The position numbers were made by a program, and so were the translations under genes. Positions 1 to 14,200 of a DNA stretch of 64,000 nt are shown here, piece by piece; positions within the stretch are counted from its first letter, which is position 1, and every line of letters begins with the position of its first letter. The notes under the pieces were generated by a model. The model ran no database searches, was not told the origin of the DNA, and worked only from the letters and a program-made list of their open reading frames with translations. Source of the stretch: Echinococcus granulosus (taxonomy: Eukaryota > Platyhelminthes > Cestoda > Cyclophyllidea > Taeniidae); contig NW_020170404.1 in the NCBI RefSeq assembly GCF_000524195.1, positions 717,436 to 781,435 of the forward strand. Direction: 5' to 3'.

Positions 1-3000
1 TGGAACTGCGTCTTCGTATGTGTATATTCAGTTATTCAAAAGTAAAACCGATAAAAATGAATTACATTCGAAGATGGTTTTGTTTTGCAGACAACACGTC
101 GTATTCACTTGATTAACTGAATTCTCCTCCGTAAATGGGTGAAGTTTAAAGCAACACGCAACAAGCCAAATGGGTACTTGTCAACATTTAAAGTCCAATC
201 CTATGCACCTTCAATGCCTTTTACACACCATCGTTGAGTGCTTTTAAATTCAAAAAAACTGTTGAATTATTTCATCAGGTTTTTAATTCGTATCTCGCCG
301 CATAGCTGACGGTAAGGCACCAGATCCGAGGCCTCGAGGTGGCTCGACACTCCGCATTTGCAATGATGAGTGCTGGAAACACTCCTAAGCAATTTACGGC
401 TTGTCTTTTTTTTCACTTTGAAGGTAATAAAATTGGCATCTGCTAGGTGGATACGTGGATGGCATGCGGGGCTGTTGTTCAATCACCTGTACTTGCACTT
501 TACGCTTTATGGGCCCAAGAAGCAGAAGCAGAAGAAGGGTGCTTGCACATGGCTGTGTATTTCATAAAATCTCGTGTACGCAAGGTAACAAGCAAGCAAC
601 CAACCAACCGTGACCCTATGCTATAGGTCCTTCAGAGGTCACCTAGTCTTATTTACTTGTAAGTGTTAGGAAAAAGTCCATTGAAATTACTGTTGCGCTC
701 ATTAGCGTAATGACATTCCCACGATTAACTCTTGCCAAGCTATTCCTACACATACATGAAAGCACCACATTAAAACACAAAATGGTGGTAGTGTGAATAC
801 CTTTCAAATAGCACCTTAAAAAAGTAGCTATTACCGTAAACATTCATGCTTAGTTATGCGTGAGGCCCTCAATGTCATTCACTCTCCCTCAAGGCCGACA
901 TATCCTCCTCCCTTTGCTGAAATGGAGACTTACCCCAAACTCATGCGCTTATAACGGATCAATAGGTCCTGTCACAACGGGTCGCCTATGGAGAACGGGT
1001 TTCAAAATTTGGTTAGACAGATAATGGAAAGCTCATCCAACTTATTTTATTTTGCAAAGTCAGCATTTACTAGTCCATCATCCGAGATGGATGGAGATTC
1101 AAGGCACCCCCATTTCCCCACTCCCGTGCAATCGATTTCGGCTGCAAGGGTTACCGCCGGTGGCACTTAGAGCGAGCTCGACGCTTCGACTGCCAACACA
1201 AAGCGCTGCGTGGTCTGGCAGGGCGGTGTCGAAAGCGTCGCTCTCACTGGTCCACCGATTGTGCACGCATGCCGCCACAAACGCACATCAGTGACCTTCA
1301 AATTCAACACAGGACTAACAAAATTTACGTATGCTTGTAAATCAGAGCTGTGGGCTACCCTTTTTTGTAAAAAGTTCACTTAATCCGTGTAAATCACTTC
1401 GTCTAGAGCGTCAATGTGCTACCTTTTTTTGCAATTTAGGGATCAAAGTTACTGTGAAAAGTTAATCCATTTTCCAAGGCGTTTTTAGTACCCCAACCCT
1501 GTGCGGTAGTCTTAAGGCTTGACAAAAAAAATTTTTGTTTTCTTTGGGCTAAGTGATATGGGCTACTTTCGGTGTTTGTCTATAATGCCGTCTCTCGTGG
1601 CATTTCGATCACTTGTAATTGTGGGTTTATGAATTAATGATGAAGTTGCATTGCTTTTCTTCCCTTTTGAAGAATAATTGATGCCTTGAAGTTATTCTAT
1701 AGTGGGAATATTGCGCTGTAACAAACCACTGGAAACGAGATGGTGAAATCGAAATTCACCTACTTGTCATGGCTGAATCTAAACAAAGTACATTCATCGG
1801 AATTCAGCAGACGTTCATCCATGACGGTTTTGCTGATAGACCTTTGTTCCGAACTAGACGACACCCGAATGTTGGGTCTATAAGGGGAATTGGCGACGCC
1901 TTGTGTAGGAGATGGTAGAACTGACAGATGAGTGCGAACCTAAGGCCCCCTCTATCACTCAGATTTCTAACTTATTTCCGACACAGACTGGTCCATTAGG
2001 ATTTGGGTTTTTTTTTAAAAAATACATCGATAAAGCCTATTCCTTGCCACTGAAAGTTAGAAACGGATTCTCAGAAGCTAGAGTAGTTGAACATGTCTGC
2101 CGCATAACTGCTACTTGTTTGTTAAGGACATTTGTAGAAGCTATTCTTTCTAAATCCTGTAGGCTAAAGAGATAATTCACTTTCATTGCTTAAAACTTGA
2201 CTTTTATTTCTCCATTTGCATAGTTGAATGATTAGCATAAGAGCCAGGTTTTGATGCTTGCGGGGTTAATCCATTGCATAGCAAATTTCGGGGTCTTCCA
2301 TGTCCTTTTCTGCTATAATTTGGATGATATTCGTGCCTGCGCAGTGAATGAAAGCCGTACCCAAAAGCCTGTGTGAAGCACGACTTAAACACACGATCAC
2401 AGTGCAGTTTTTTTAGTTTACCAAACCTATTTCCAGATAAATGTGACTGCTCTCTCTCTCTCTGTGTGTGCGTGTTTCTACCCTCCTAAGTCACAAAAAC
2501 GTCCCACTGACAGTAGATTTGGACCTGATGGTCGTATAATAATAAACATGGCACAAACGTGGATGCACATAAGCCATTGTTTTGGTTTATGCAGTTAACA
2601 CATCTTATGGGCACAGCATGGGTTTATTCATGCCTTATCATATTACAATGAAGTACTGCAGAAATCCGAGTAACACCTTATTCCCAATTCTACAAATATT
2701 CTTTACTAACTACAATTACTTCCAGCTTCATATTATACACAGAGTTGACACGCAAAATAAGGAAAATTGGAGTGACATTGCAAAATTAAAACATCCGCAC
2801 TAAGGTAGTCGACTTTCTCCCGAGATCGGTAGGTGGGTTAGTAAGTAGGGGTCAGTAGCGCAAATTTCTGCCACAAAAAGACGACTCTTTAGAGGTCCTG
2901 ACACATCCATCAGGAAATTAGCCTGTGTGTTCATTTTTTTAAGGAATGAACAAATTTAGGGCAGCTTAACCTTCTAAATGGCAGAAGTCACTGTTCTCTT

Positions 3001-3741
3001 GTCAAAACGTAGGCTTTTATTTTTTCTTTGAGGGCGTTTAAACAGGTAGGTGAGTGAGGCGCTTAGTCAACCACATTTTCACCTAAGAAAGTCTGTCAAC
3101 TGGGAGTTTAACGGGGCTCTACTGCCTAAGCTCTCTCTATGTGGCAAGCGTGAATCTACGCATTTGGGTGCATCTAATGTTAAAGCAGTGTTTCTTCAAA
3201 AGCGAATCAGCTTTTGCTAAATAAAATAACTTTTAACGTCAACAGAGACGTAATGAAGCAGTCAGGACTCTCCGGTCATGCTTAATGCTTTCTAATAGGC
3301 ATTTCTCCTTTTTGCGTTTAAGCTGTAGGAGCCTCAAGGCGAGCAGCAAAGCCTTATGCCACCGACTGACAAGGGAGTGGGAAAGAGATTCAGTAACTAC
3401 TTAAATTAGAATGTCATTCTGCCCTCGCGTTGTTTTGGTCGTCTTCTTTACCTATTCTTGTGATTATCCTTCTGCATCTGCCATTTCAAAAGCCGTCGGA
3501 AGTATTTCCACCACCTGCCGAACAGGAATGAACATCACATGATGACATTCTACAGAGGCTGGGGATGGTTAGCTACCTCATTGCGATGGATCCACCTGTC
3601 ACTGTATTTGCAGCGTTAGACAATGTGCTTCAGCAAGCGCATTTAAAGTAGACGATTTTTTGTCTAAAATTCCCCATTATTAAATAAAACCCACACACAA
3701 AAGAACATCCAAAAACTGTGACCCCTTTTTCATTCGCCTCT
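1..3741. other. Unassigned flank
   Basis: No recognised gene. It holds a compound microsatellite (2450-2475), a GC-rich island (about 1080-1300) open in several frames, and a minus-strand exon-like segment near 267-440. TTTTGCAG at about 84-91 is a good plus-strand acceptor followed by a short open frame to a stop, so the last exon of a gene entering from the left cannot be excluded. Confidence 0.5.
2450..2475. repeat. (TC)n(TG)n microsatellite
   Basis: A run of TC dinucleotides passes directly into TG dinucleotides. Compound simple repeat in unassigned flank. Confidence 0.8.
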
Positions 3742-5222
3742 CTACTCTGTTGACATTTCGACATCGTCTAGTTCTCCACGCGGATTGTTACCAGCTTCAT
3801 TCGATGCGGAATGGCACCAACCTTCCAAATCATGTTCATGCTTCCCTGTTTGCATAACAATAGTGTAAAAACTTATTGTATGAACTATTTCGCCTTGTCT
3901 AGATTTAGTCTTGCTGGATTTTTGGCCATACTGTAGAGCCTGAGATATAGGTTGTAGTCGAAAGTCGACGCAACTTCTATCGTCTTCCTCCTGCAATTTC
4001 TTGCCTTAGTATCCTACTATTTCCCATGACCTGAGGTGGGGATGACTGGATACAGTTAATTCGGTGTTGAGAGACCGAGAAGATCCATGATGTTCATACA
4101 GAACTCAAACGAAAGAAACCAACGTAGTTGTAACAGGAAATTAATTTCCACAAATTATGCTTCCGGAAATATTAGTGCAAAGAGTTATAGATTTCGTCTC
4201 CTTCCCAAAGGTAGACTTTAATTACATTGAACTACTGTAAAAAGCAGAAGAGGGGATTTGGCTTTCGTAGGATGAAGAAGAGGTAGTCTAACTACTTATG
4301 CGACCCTTTGACCTAGGCGAGCGACGGATGACGGCAGAATTTCGGACAGGCCTGGATTATGGACTGACCTTGTGAGGCCGTGGGTATCCACATACACACA
4401 TTAACTCATGCTGATGACGCCGTCAAGTCCTGTCGTGCCAAACTTTTGACCACTCTTTTGAAATCATTTTGAGTAAAATTAAACAACTTTTTAAATTGGT
4501 AACAGTAGTAGTTACGATGGGTCAACATGTTATGCATATGAGTTATCTGTCACCTAACACGCAGCATTATCACTTGTGTGCCAATGTCAGAAATCACTCT
4601 CGTTTGTGCACAATTTGCCTGAAAAATCGGTTTGTTTGATGAAAAGGTCTTAACAAACTTGATGACAAAGACCTGAAAATAAACTTTAATTCCGATGACC
4701 TTGTGGAGGTCACAGGTGGTGTCACTTTGGTAGTTATATGATAATTTTCGTTTGAAATGCAAATTGAGAGAGACAATAGCAAGCTACTAACCGGACACCG
4801 AAACCTATACTTTGCAGAACGAGGCATTTGCTGTAGATGGCTGAATTTGAGTGGACTCTCAACAGAAGGGTTACCGAGGCCATCCCCCTCTCCGATCGCC
4901 TGCTTTTCAAGAGGATAATTACCAACTGAAGCGTCTACAGGCGTAGAAACCTGAAATCCTCTACAATAGAGCTGTTCATATAATTTGTGTTTGGAAGTAG
5001 GTTTATTATGGGAGCAGGTGATGCCTCTCCTACATTCGTAGTATGTGAACAAAATCCATGTCGACTGATGGACGGCGTTGGTAGGAGAGCAAAGTGGCAG
5101 TGGGAAATTAATTTGGAATAACGGCTGCAGAGTACCTCACCTTAAGCAATTCAGAGTTAGTATAATATTGTTTACTTACATCCATGTGCATCATCTGGAT
5201 TTCCTTGTAGTCATCTACGGTT
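3742..5222 (-). CDS. Possible 3' part of an unrecognised gene (exon chain)
   Basis: Not recognised. Three minus-strand segments fit together in phase: 5222-5180 (donor GAT|GTAAGT), 4950-4792 (acceptor GATTTCAG, donor CCG|GTTAGT, 53 codons) and 3990-3742 (acceptor ATTGCAG, 82 codons and a stop). The last segment ends in an acidic GELDDVEMSTE tail. Residue composition looks protein-like (charged, Pro/Ser/Gln-rich). No domain, signal peptide or membrane segment is evident, and the first segment's acceptor is weak. Open frames of this size are expected by chance in this much sequence, so this is a hypothesis only. Confidence 0.22.
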
Positions 5223-8200
5223 CTGGCGTAATTTTTTTCCCAAGTTGTGCAGATTTACCGTATTGGCATCTCCTTCAGATGAAGCATTTAAGAGCTTATG
5301 GTGATGCTGATGTACACATTGCGCACGTGATACAAGGCAGAAGGGCATCAAGCGCTCACATTCTACACGCTCACAAACCCTGTCTTGATAATGCCTTGTT
5401 TTTACAAATTGGTCCGGACCACAACCGATCTTCGCCCTACCAACAAAGACTATTCCCGCGATGAGTACAAATGCCAAGCAAGGTACGCTTGGTTCTTTAT
5501 TCCGATTTTTCTCCATGGGATAGTATGATAAAAAGCTGTTCATCCTCGAGGAGACCTGTATTTTGCAGTCAAATTCACGTTAAGTTGAAAACTCGCACAG
5601 CAAAGTACAAAGGCAGGCGGTTTTACAGATGAAACAAGTCACATGGAAAGACCAGAACCACCTTATCTCATTTTCTAGTGCGAACATGTGCAGAGAGTTG
5701 TAAGCCCTCGCCGTGCTTTGTAGAGAGATCAAACAAAAAGATTTTCTACGGACGAATCGAATTTTTAACTTTGATCGCCCTCAAGATTTCCACTTCTGCA
5801 CCAAATTACTCACTTATCCGTGTTATGTTTTCATTTGAAAAGTGATAAGAAACCGGTCTGGCTGTGCTACCGATTTTGGATTAATTCTTATGCAAAATTA
5901 TTTTTAAAAGCAGGCAAAAAAGAAGATAGAAAGTAGATTTAGATATAAAAAACCCCAATGATGGTTGAATTGTGGAACTGTAACTGGGGTTTAATACAGT
6001 CAGGCATTGTCTAAAACACTCCGCGACAGTTGATAGACTAACCATTGAGATGGAGAACAGAAGAGAGGTCATCTTAACTTGGTTCAGTTCAGGGGGCGAT
6101 CTCAACACTCCACCAATCACATGCCTTTTCTTATTTCGTGTTAGGTTCAAACACCAGCCCCTAGATTATGATGGGAAAAGTGGAGGTTAGCTGTCTAAAA
6201 ACAATGACAACTTCTACTCTTTAGGCCTGTTTGCGAGGAGCTAGGTAAACACCAAAGGCCAGGTTTCTCAACAAATGAGCGCATCATAAGATAGCACTTA
6301 GTTTTATATGTTGTAGAGCGCAAAGACTGTCACCAGTCGTAAAAAAAAAACATTAAGAGCTGTTTAAACAACTGACAGAGTTAACTCCTCAAAACAAAAA
6401 ATAATTTGCAATTATGGAGTATGCAGAATGTTCTACCTTCTTACAGGCCTGGAGAACAATAGCAGAATGGAGCGTTGTACACATGGGTGGGTGTGTAAAG
6501 TTGTGCGCTTCATTTTTGATTTAACCTTTCTTATTAAAGCCTCAAATACAATTTTTTGGCAAATTTGGCCTTACAGAGGTGGGTGAATTGAAGCAGACAT
6601 TCGCAGGTTTGAAAGGTAGAGCCTTTTTGGCTGATGGCAAGTTCACTCAACGCTGTGAGGTGGCGCACAAGTGTCCAGCAGAGCAAGCCTCTGATACGTC
6701 ATCTTATGCCGCATTGTGGTGCAAATTAGAATGTAATCTTGCATAATTTATACCTTTTTTCTGCGTTATCACATACGAAACATATATGGCAGCCTACCGG
6801 GGTGATTAGGAAAGCAATCACACCAAGCCTCCATCAAAGGAGGTCAAAATCCAATGATAAGCTCATGCATACATAGTTCCACTTTCTTTGGAAAGCTGAT
6901 CTATTTTTTGCGGACACTATTGCATTACCGATGAAGTAGGGGAGAGCTGTCTAGCTACGGGGCCATACAATTTTAAAGAGAATTAAAGCACGATTACAGT
7001 AAGAGCACAATTTTATGGGCATCAGAGGTCAGAAATTAAAAGGACTAGCGTCTCCTTTCACTTTCCACTCGAAAGTAATTAACAAAATTGGCGAGTTCTT
7101 CTGGCCAGAGGAAAAAGGATGAAGGATATACGCAATTTTTCGGGTTGATGAATGGTTTATCCATTCACTGGACCCGAATAACCCAATTACTAAGTGCGTG
7201 CATTCGATCCAACAGATGAGGAGATATTTCGAGGCAGGTATTTCTAAGTAGACTATAAAATGAAACAATGGTGCTCTCTGAGGTTGCTGACAAATGCCTC
7301 TTAGCTGCGCATACCGAAGGGAAGTATTTACTGAGCCGACAGTGCGGGCCTGAAAATTTTCCAGTTAAAATAGTGCAGTGAATTCACTGGAACAGAACAA
7401 AGGGAGAGAGTTGTAGCATTTTTACAACCTATTCAAATCTGATGACCACTGGCTGATATGAGGTGAAAGGTCTCCTTAGCTGGAAATGAAGGGGGCAGTT
7501 CCGCTGCAAAATGACGAACGATTGCACCCAACTTCTTAAAATCTAATAACTTTTTGAAAAAAAACGCATTTTTAAGCTTGGATTTTGTTTTTTGGCGGTA
7601 TTGATTATGTTTCAGTTGTCGTACAGTTTCTTGCTGGGTATAAAAATATCATTAGAGGGAATGGGCATGCTATCAAATTCTTGGAGAGAAAGTTGAGTAA
7701 AAAAAATAAAAAGTAGTCCCTTCTAATGACAACAACGGTTCTTCCTAAATTACTCCACCCTATTTCGGTCCACCGAACTCACATTGTTCGTTACCATGGC
7801 TACACGGAAACATCAGGAATGCGCGGCATTCAAATGGTGCTGCTCTAGCAGTTAATATCATCCCCTCATTGCAGAATGAGAGTAATAGCTACAAGGGTGT
7901 GACATCCGCGCAGAGTAGTAGTGAACCGAGGAGTTGACATTAAACGTTGGGTTATCTCTTGGCTGCCAAACATCCAATCGGTCCGTGTGACAAGAAGCAG
8001 GGTTCAACTAACGATTAAATGAGAAAGCAAATCTAGCAAAACAAAGCTCCCAGTCCCAGATATTTTAACTGCCAGAACATTTTACAGCTCTGAACATCTT
8101 GTATGTCTGCAAATCGGGGGATGCATTCGTATTCTATTAAAAAAGCGTTTTCCAAAAGAGCACTTATTTTTCGGAGGTGACAGACACCTTTCCACTCAGC

Positions 8201-11200
8201 TTTGACAAGCCGCACGTAAAATCAATCGTGTCTTGCCACGTCTCTCCACCAGTAATGAAGATCTCCAAGGTAATGTGTGATTGATGGGGGATTGATTATT
8301 TGTGAAATTCTACTTTTAAAGGAATGGAACAACTCCATTGTTTGGGAAGTGTGAATGTCAATGACGATCATCCTTGATAACAAGTTATGCATATGAGTTG
8401 AGATTTGGATTGCACAATTCTTGGCACAGAGCGAATCATACAAATTCATCTCAAACTTAAGTTTCGGAACTTATAAAAATCGCAACCAGAAGTCCATCCG
8501 TTCAAAAAACCTTCTTAAAAGCCAAATTTTCACCTCAAGAGCATCTGATTTTGAGACACTTCACCCAACAGACAGGATTCAAGAGTACGACTTTGGTGCT
8601 CGCTGTTCATTTAAGACGTTCACGATTAAGGTGTACTCAGTCCCACCTTCATCTTTGCCTGAAACTACCTTAAGTTAGAAAAAAGAAAATTGTGATTGTA
8701 ATCCCATGCATCTCTCTATCGATGGCACTGGCACTCTGCTTGGCATCAACGCCTTATGCACTCCCTAGGACGGTTATGTTATGCATGTTCACATCTCTCA
8801 GTGGCAATAAAATTACACAGTCTTGAGCAATACCCACACGATGAACTGACTGTCTTAATATTACAACAGCCGGTGTGCGATTAAAAAACGGCTATTCTCC
8901 AGTAGCTCAACGGCGTGTGCATTAGTGTCTACACAAATTCGTTGAGTTATAATGCAGTCTAGTATAAAAAGCTATTTTAAGCAAAAAAATTTGTTAATTT
9001 CAATCCAACTGCCTTTCACAGGAAGGGAAGGTGAAAGGGAGCTACTACGAGGGTGTCTTCAAATTTTACTCAAACCAGAAAAGATCACTTCGAAGCAAGT
9101 TTTACTTGGGGTGGGGTTTCTAGTCCTGTTATTTGATTATAATAACTATGAGCACTCAGAGCGCTTCCACAGTCCATGAAAGCTTCGAATCTATTATTGG
9201 AAAGGCGATATACCAACCAGCAAAAGAGTTGGAATGTGGTGACTTCGTAGAAATGAAGCCTGCCTACTCCTATAGATGACTTCAAAAATTTGCTACAGTA
9301 AAGAGACGTCGAGGCGCAGTAAGACATCTCGACAGTGTAAACATGGTTGTACAGTGGCAGTTCCAGCTGTGGTGACTCCCAGCCCTCGGGCCCAGGAGAT
9401 CTTTCACTCGGCTATTAGGCCTACCCTCAATAGTCGATTTTGTTGCTAATGTAACTAATCTGCTCGTGGAAATGGCAAACACACTCGTTCGTTGACACGC
9501 ATTTGCAATATCGAAGAGCAGGCACGAATAGGGAGCCCAGGAGGCGCAAGGCTGATTCAGCCGTTCTGAAGAATCCTTATGAGCTAAAGCTATCAAGAAT
9601 TTGGTCAAATGATGAAATTAGTGTACAGTTATAGCAAAACAGTTATAACAGCCAGGAAATCTGGTTAAACAGGGAATTTCCGTTTCTTAAAAAGAGTTCT
9701 TTTCAAGCATAATTAAGTACAAGAGTCCCGGTTTAACTTGAACATCCCACGAAATGTTTTTAAAGTTAAATTTCAATTTCATATTCGAGTGAAAAGAGTG
9801 ACATTGTAAAAAGGGTGCTAAAAATTTGTCAACAGAGCAAAGTGCGGTTTGTGAAGTGTTAAAGGGGAGAGGAGGCGCACCAAATAGCCCTTCGACTAAG
9901 CCAACATGGCTTGTTAAATATGCGCCCCATGCGTGAGGGGAAGGGTTTTACCATCAGTTTGAGTTCATTGAGTCACTACTTGGGCTGTTTTCACTGTATC
10001 GTGTCTCACTTCGCCTCATCCTCTGGCAACGTCATCCCCTTTCCTCCGTAACTGCCAATCCCAGTAAGCCTTTACGCAGTACTAACTCTTTCAATTTACC
10101 CCCTTTAAGGAGTGTGTTAATAAAAGAGGCGAAAACTGTTTGCTTAAACATACCAAGCTCCTTCCCATTCCTATTTTTACGTCCTCTTTTTGATGTGCTA
10201 TTGTTTCGATCAACATTTTTAACTCTGTGGAGTTGATAGTCGGTTCATCAGTACATCAGTAGTATTGAGCAGATAATTTTATGGAAAGAGACTTAATTTG
10301 CTGTTTTTTTTTGGCCATAAAGTGCGACATATATCTTGGATCACAACTCCATTCTTTGTACCCTCCAAATCTTGCCTAACATTACAAAATAAATTGCAGT
10401 TCTGCATACTACTCAAGGAAGTGGCATGGTGGACGTTACGTTGGATTTTGGAGAATATGTCCCTATAGAAATATTACCAAAATCATTACTGTATGTTGCC
10501 TTCATACAGAAATATACCATTGCAATTTGTGTGATAATTTCCAGATATACACCTTCTCCACAATTTAGCCGCAAAGAATAATCAACCGGAAATATCAACT
10601 GTCACTTTTCCAGCGAATTTCATCGAATTGCCTTCCGATTAAACGTTTTGACAGCGGATTTCACTCCCTCAAGGAAAACGATTTACGGAAAAAGGATTGT
10701 TCTAAGAGTGCCTCATGGTAGGCGCTATGGTATCGCCACCATTATGTCCAAATGTTATTTTAATCAAATCTTCATTAAATGTTTGTTCCCGACATGCTGC
10801 TTGTTTATACCCATGGGCTTGGTGAAGAAGTGCACCAGTAAGTTTATAACTATTCGCTGGGCCTTGAACCACCCGTTTGCCGCAAAATTGCTAGTACATC
10901 TAGGGAAACAAAAAGCGAGTTCCTTTTGATCAAAGGCTGCTCCTTTGGTATTCTATTCATCATACAGTGAAATGGGCTCAGTTATTTGGTTTATATTTTC
11001 CATTTTTTGCACTGAAACTTCTAAAAGTATTTATTAATGTTGACCTGATAATTTTAAGGTCCTAGGAATCTGGCCAACTTACTTCGACTAAATAGCTTGA
11101 AGATTGAACTTAGTGCTTCTACCCCATGATGCGATCCGCGGATTTTACGATTCAAAACCCGCAATTAGACGCTGTGTGATGTTTAAATAGACTTCTAAAG

Positions 11201-14200
11201 TCACAATTTTGGGGGCTAATTCCTCCGGCTTGAGTGAGCATTAACAGCACATGATGATGTTTGGTAAATAAATTTTAGTAAAAGCAGCTCCTCTCACTGA
11301 ACAATTACCTTTTTTAAGCTGAACATACCCCCTAACACAGTACTAAGGTGGACCGCTGCTGGGTCCCTATACCACCACTTAAAGCAGGTTGGTTAAGCAC
11401 GGATTATCTACAACCAGTCACCAAAAAACTGGGCAATTGAACTTTTTATGGGTTTTGGAAATGGGGCTCTTATGCCAATTAGGCGAAAAGCCCCAAAAGC
11501 TTGGCTACTGCTAGCCGAGTGAATCATCGGCCGGAACGCCAAATTTTGGGACACAGATATCCACTCTCCGTGAAAACTCATGCCACGGACACGACGGAAA
11601 TGTAACCGTGGTTCAGACGAACATTGTTTATCGCGGCTTTAAATGGGGATTTTCGACTGCCTCAATTTGAGTTTAGGTGTTTTTGATTTTGGTTTTTAAC
11701 TGGGGGGATATGCCAGTGGTCGGAGAAGCTGAGCCAATTCAGCAGCTTACACTTCAGTTAATTAAAAACTGCACAAACAATTTGTACTGGCGCACATTTG
11801 GCTCCAGTAACCCCTGCGTCACCAGGACACGCTGCAACTGAAGCACCTCTTCGCTTAAAGCGATCACAACGCATGATTTATACACCAGTCAGAATAGGTT
11901 TTCAGCTAGAGAGCTGCGTAAACTTTTCACTTATCTTGATTCACGATGCTATTTATATAATGTTTACCGGCCGTCCAAAATGTCATGATTTCAAATGTTG
12001 ACTTCACCGCCTTTTTGAGAAACGAAAACGGTACACGGTAGAGCGTATTAAGAAGAGGTTGTTTCAGGAACTAAAAAGTTAGGTCTTTTATCATTCTTTC
12101 TTTTATAACCTGAATTCTTAATTTTTGAGTGATTTGAAGGCAAAAAAAAAATTTAGATGCACTTTGAAGTCAAAAGAAATGCATCGGTGACAAACCCTAA
12201 GTGCAGTGCAGTGAGACCAGAAAGAACATCTCCATGCTTCTTCATTTCCACCATGGAAAGACTTCCTCTAGGGGTTGGCATTTTTACACACAGTGTCTCC
12301 GACGTGTGGTAAACGTAAAACTAGTGGATGGGCTCCTATTGATTGAGGACAACTGCGTAGAAAGGATGGATGAGTGAGTGAGTGACTTGAGCAAGCATGA
12401 GAAGCCGCTGTGTAACATTTGTAGTAGCTGAACGCAAGCCAAACGCTGACTTAGATGCGGTGCATGTAGGCACACGCTTCGTCTACACATGGAGTGATGA
12501 TTAATGCGTTGGACGGAGTAGTAGCTTATCACAGTTGCGAATAGGTTATTGTCGCTTTGCATGAGACAGATTTTAAGTTTTTTTTTTTTCAATCAATCAC
12601 TTATGCGCTATGTACAACTGCAGCTAAAGAAACTGTGGCTCCCATATTTCTGGCAAATTTAATATGCATGAATCTGCATTTAGAAATAGAATATTTAAAG
12701 ACTATATCATTTAAATGGAATAGTTACCTATGCACTGAAAAAGATTACTTTGAATGCCATTAAATTAGAACACTGAATACAGTTTGCTGGTCATTAAGGG
12801 TTTGGAAATGTGATAAAAAACATTATTTAGTTCTTCCCAGTCCCTTACAAAACGTCATCTTAAAAAATGCAACAGCTTTCCTTAAAAATTCATTTTATTT
12901 ACTTTGCATAAGTTCCGCGGAATTTAAATTGTCTTTAAGATGCTAAAAAATGCAACTCATAAGTTCAAAAAACCAGCACTTATTTCGCAACGACTTCTTT
13001 GCCTGTCAGTGCATAAGTTCATAGAGTTATGCAGCAAAAACAGAATAAACTTCTGTCGATACATCTGGAGATGGAAATTTCCACTAAACTCCTACATAAA
13101 GTAGGATCTGTGAGTCACTTCGATGGCACCCGCCATTCACTCTGTCTTGTAGCCTGAGGGAGCGTGATCCTCCTTGCTACAAATAGTGAACTAACATACT
13201 TACAAATATTCGCCTTAACATTACTAACAGCACGAAATCGGCTCAATGGCTACGTAAAGTTGGAAGCCACCCAATGCGAGAATTACGGTAGATTAAGTAG
13301 GGCCAAGAAATGATGCCATGGTTGAACTTGGCTAATCTTTCTGGCTATTCTGTTTTAAGTACCTTCTGACTAGGGATTTTAGCTAATGGGCTCAAATTCT
13401 ACACAAAATAATACGCGAATGGATGGCGGCCATAGCGAAGGAGATTTGCATTTGATTGGTCGGCGTGGTAGCTACGGGCCGCTTCAAAATAAGGCGGAGC
13501 GGATAAAAACTAAATTATTTCTACCCATCATGAGCCACACGATTGTTTTAAATCTCTTTTTAGCACTATTGGGAGCATCACAGGGATAGGTATCAGAGAT
13601 TCGCACCTTTTCCGTCCACTTCCCCACTCCCCCTGAAGGCAGCTGCTGAGTCATTCGGTAACCCTATGCCAACAATGGCTTTGCCTAAGTGTGTTAATAA
13701 AGACAGCGAACGAAAGCGCTCCCACGTTTAAGTGTTCCAGTGATTTATTCTTTTCTATGTCTCGGTGTGATCTGGAACCTGCCACCTACTTATTTTGTCC
13801 CAGAACTATTAAAGTTGATATACACTACTTAAAATATAACAGTAGCAACGGTTTAGTAGTGAATGTTTTAAAGCAAAGATGCTGTTTCCAGAAAATTCCT
13901 ACCAATGTATGCATCTTGAGACAAATTTAAATTATCACGTCACGTTTTATCTGATTAGTTTTTATGGAATTCCCTTCCTGTTTCTAACACCCCAATTCTA
14001 AAAATAGTGGTAGAAAAATGGAATTTAAGTCAAAATGGCGGGTGGTAATTCAGTTGAACCGACTTGTCAGTCACCGGCATCACTGTGGTTTGTGTGTGTT
14101 TGGAATGATGTACAAGTTTAGTTATATGAGGATGAACAAAAATTTTACAACCAAGCAAGTTTAATAAAGTTTTTTTTTGCTTTAATTAGTTGATCCGCTT

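Noticed and set aside
4594..5052. 152-codon minus-strand frame taken as one continuous gene
   Set aside because: About this length is expected roughly once by chance here; only its middle part with splice signals was kept as a tentative exon.
4529..8399. Identical 16-mer GTTATGCATATGAGTT at 4529 and 8384
   Set aside because: A single 16-base identity in 64 kb is within chance expectation, and flanks do not match.
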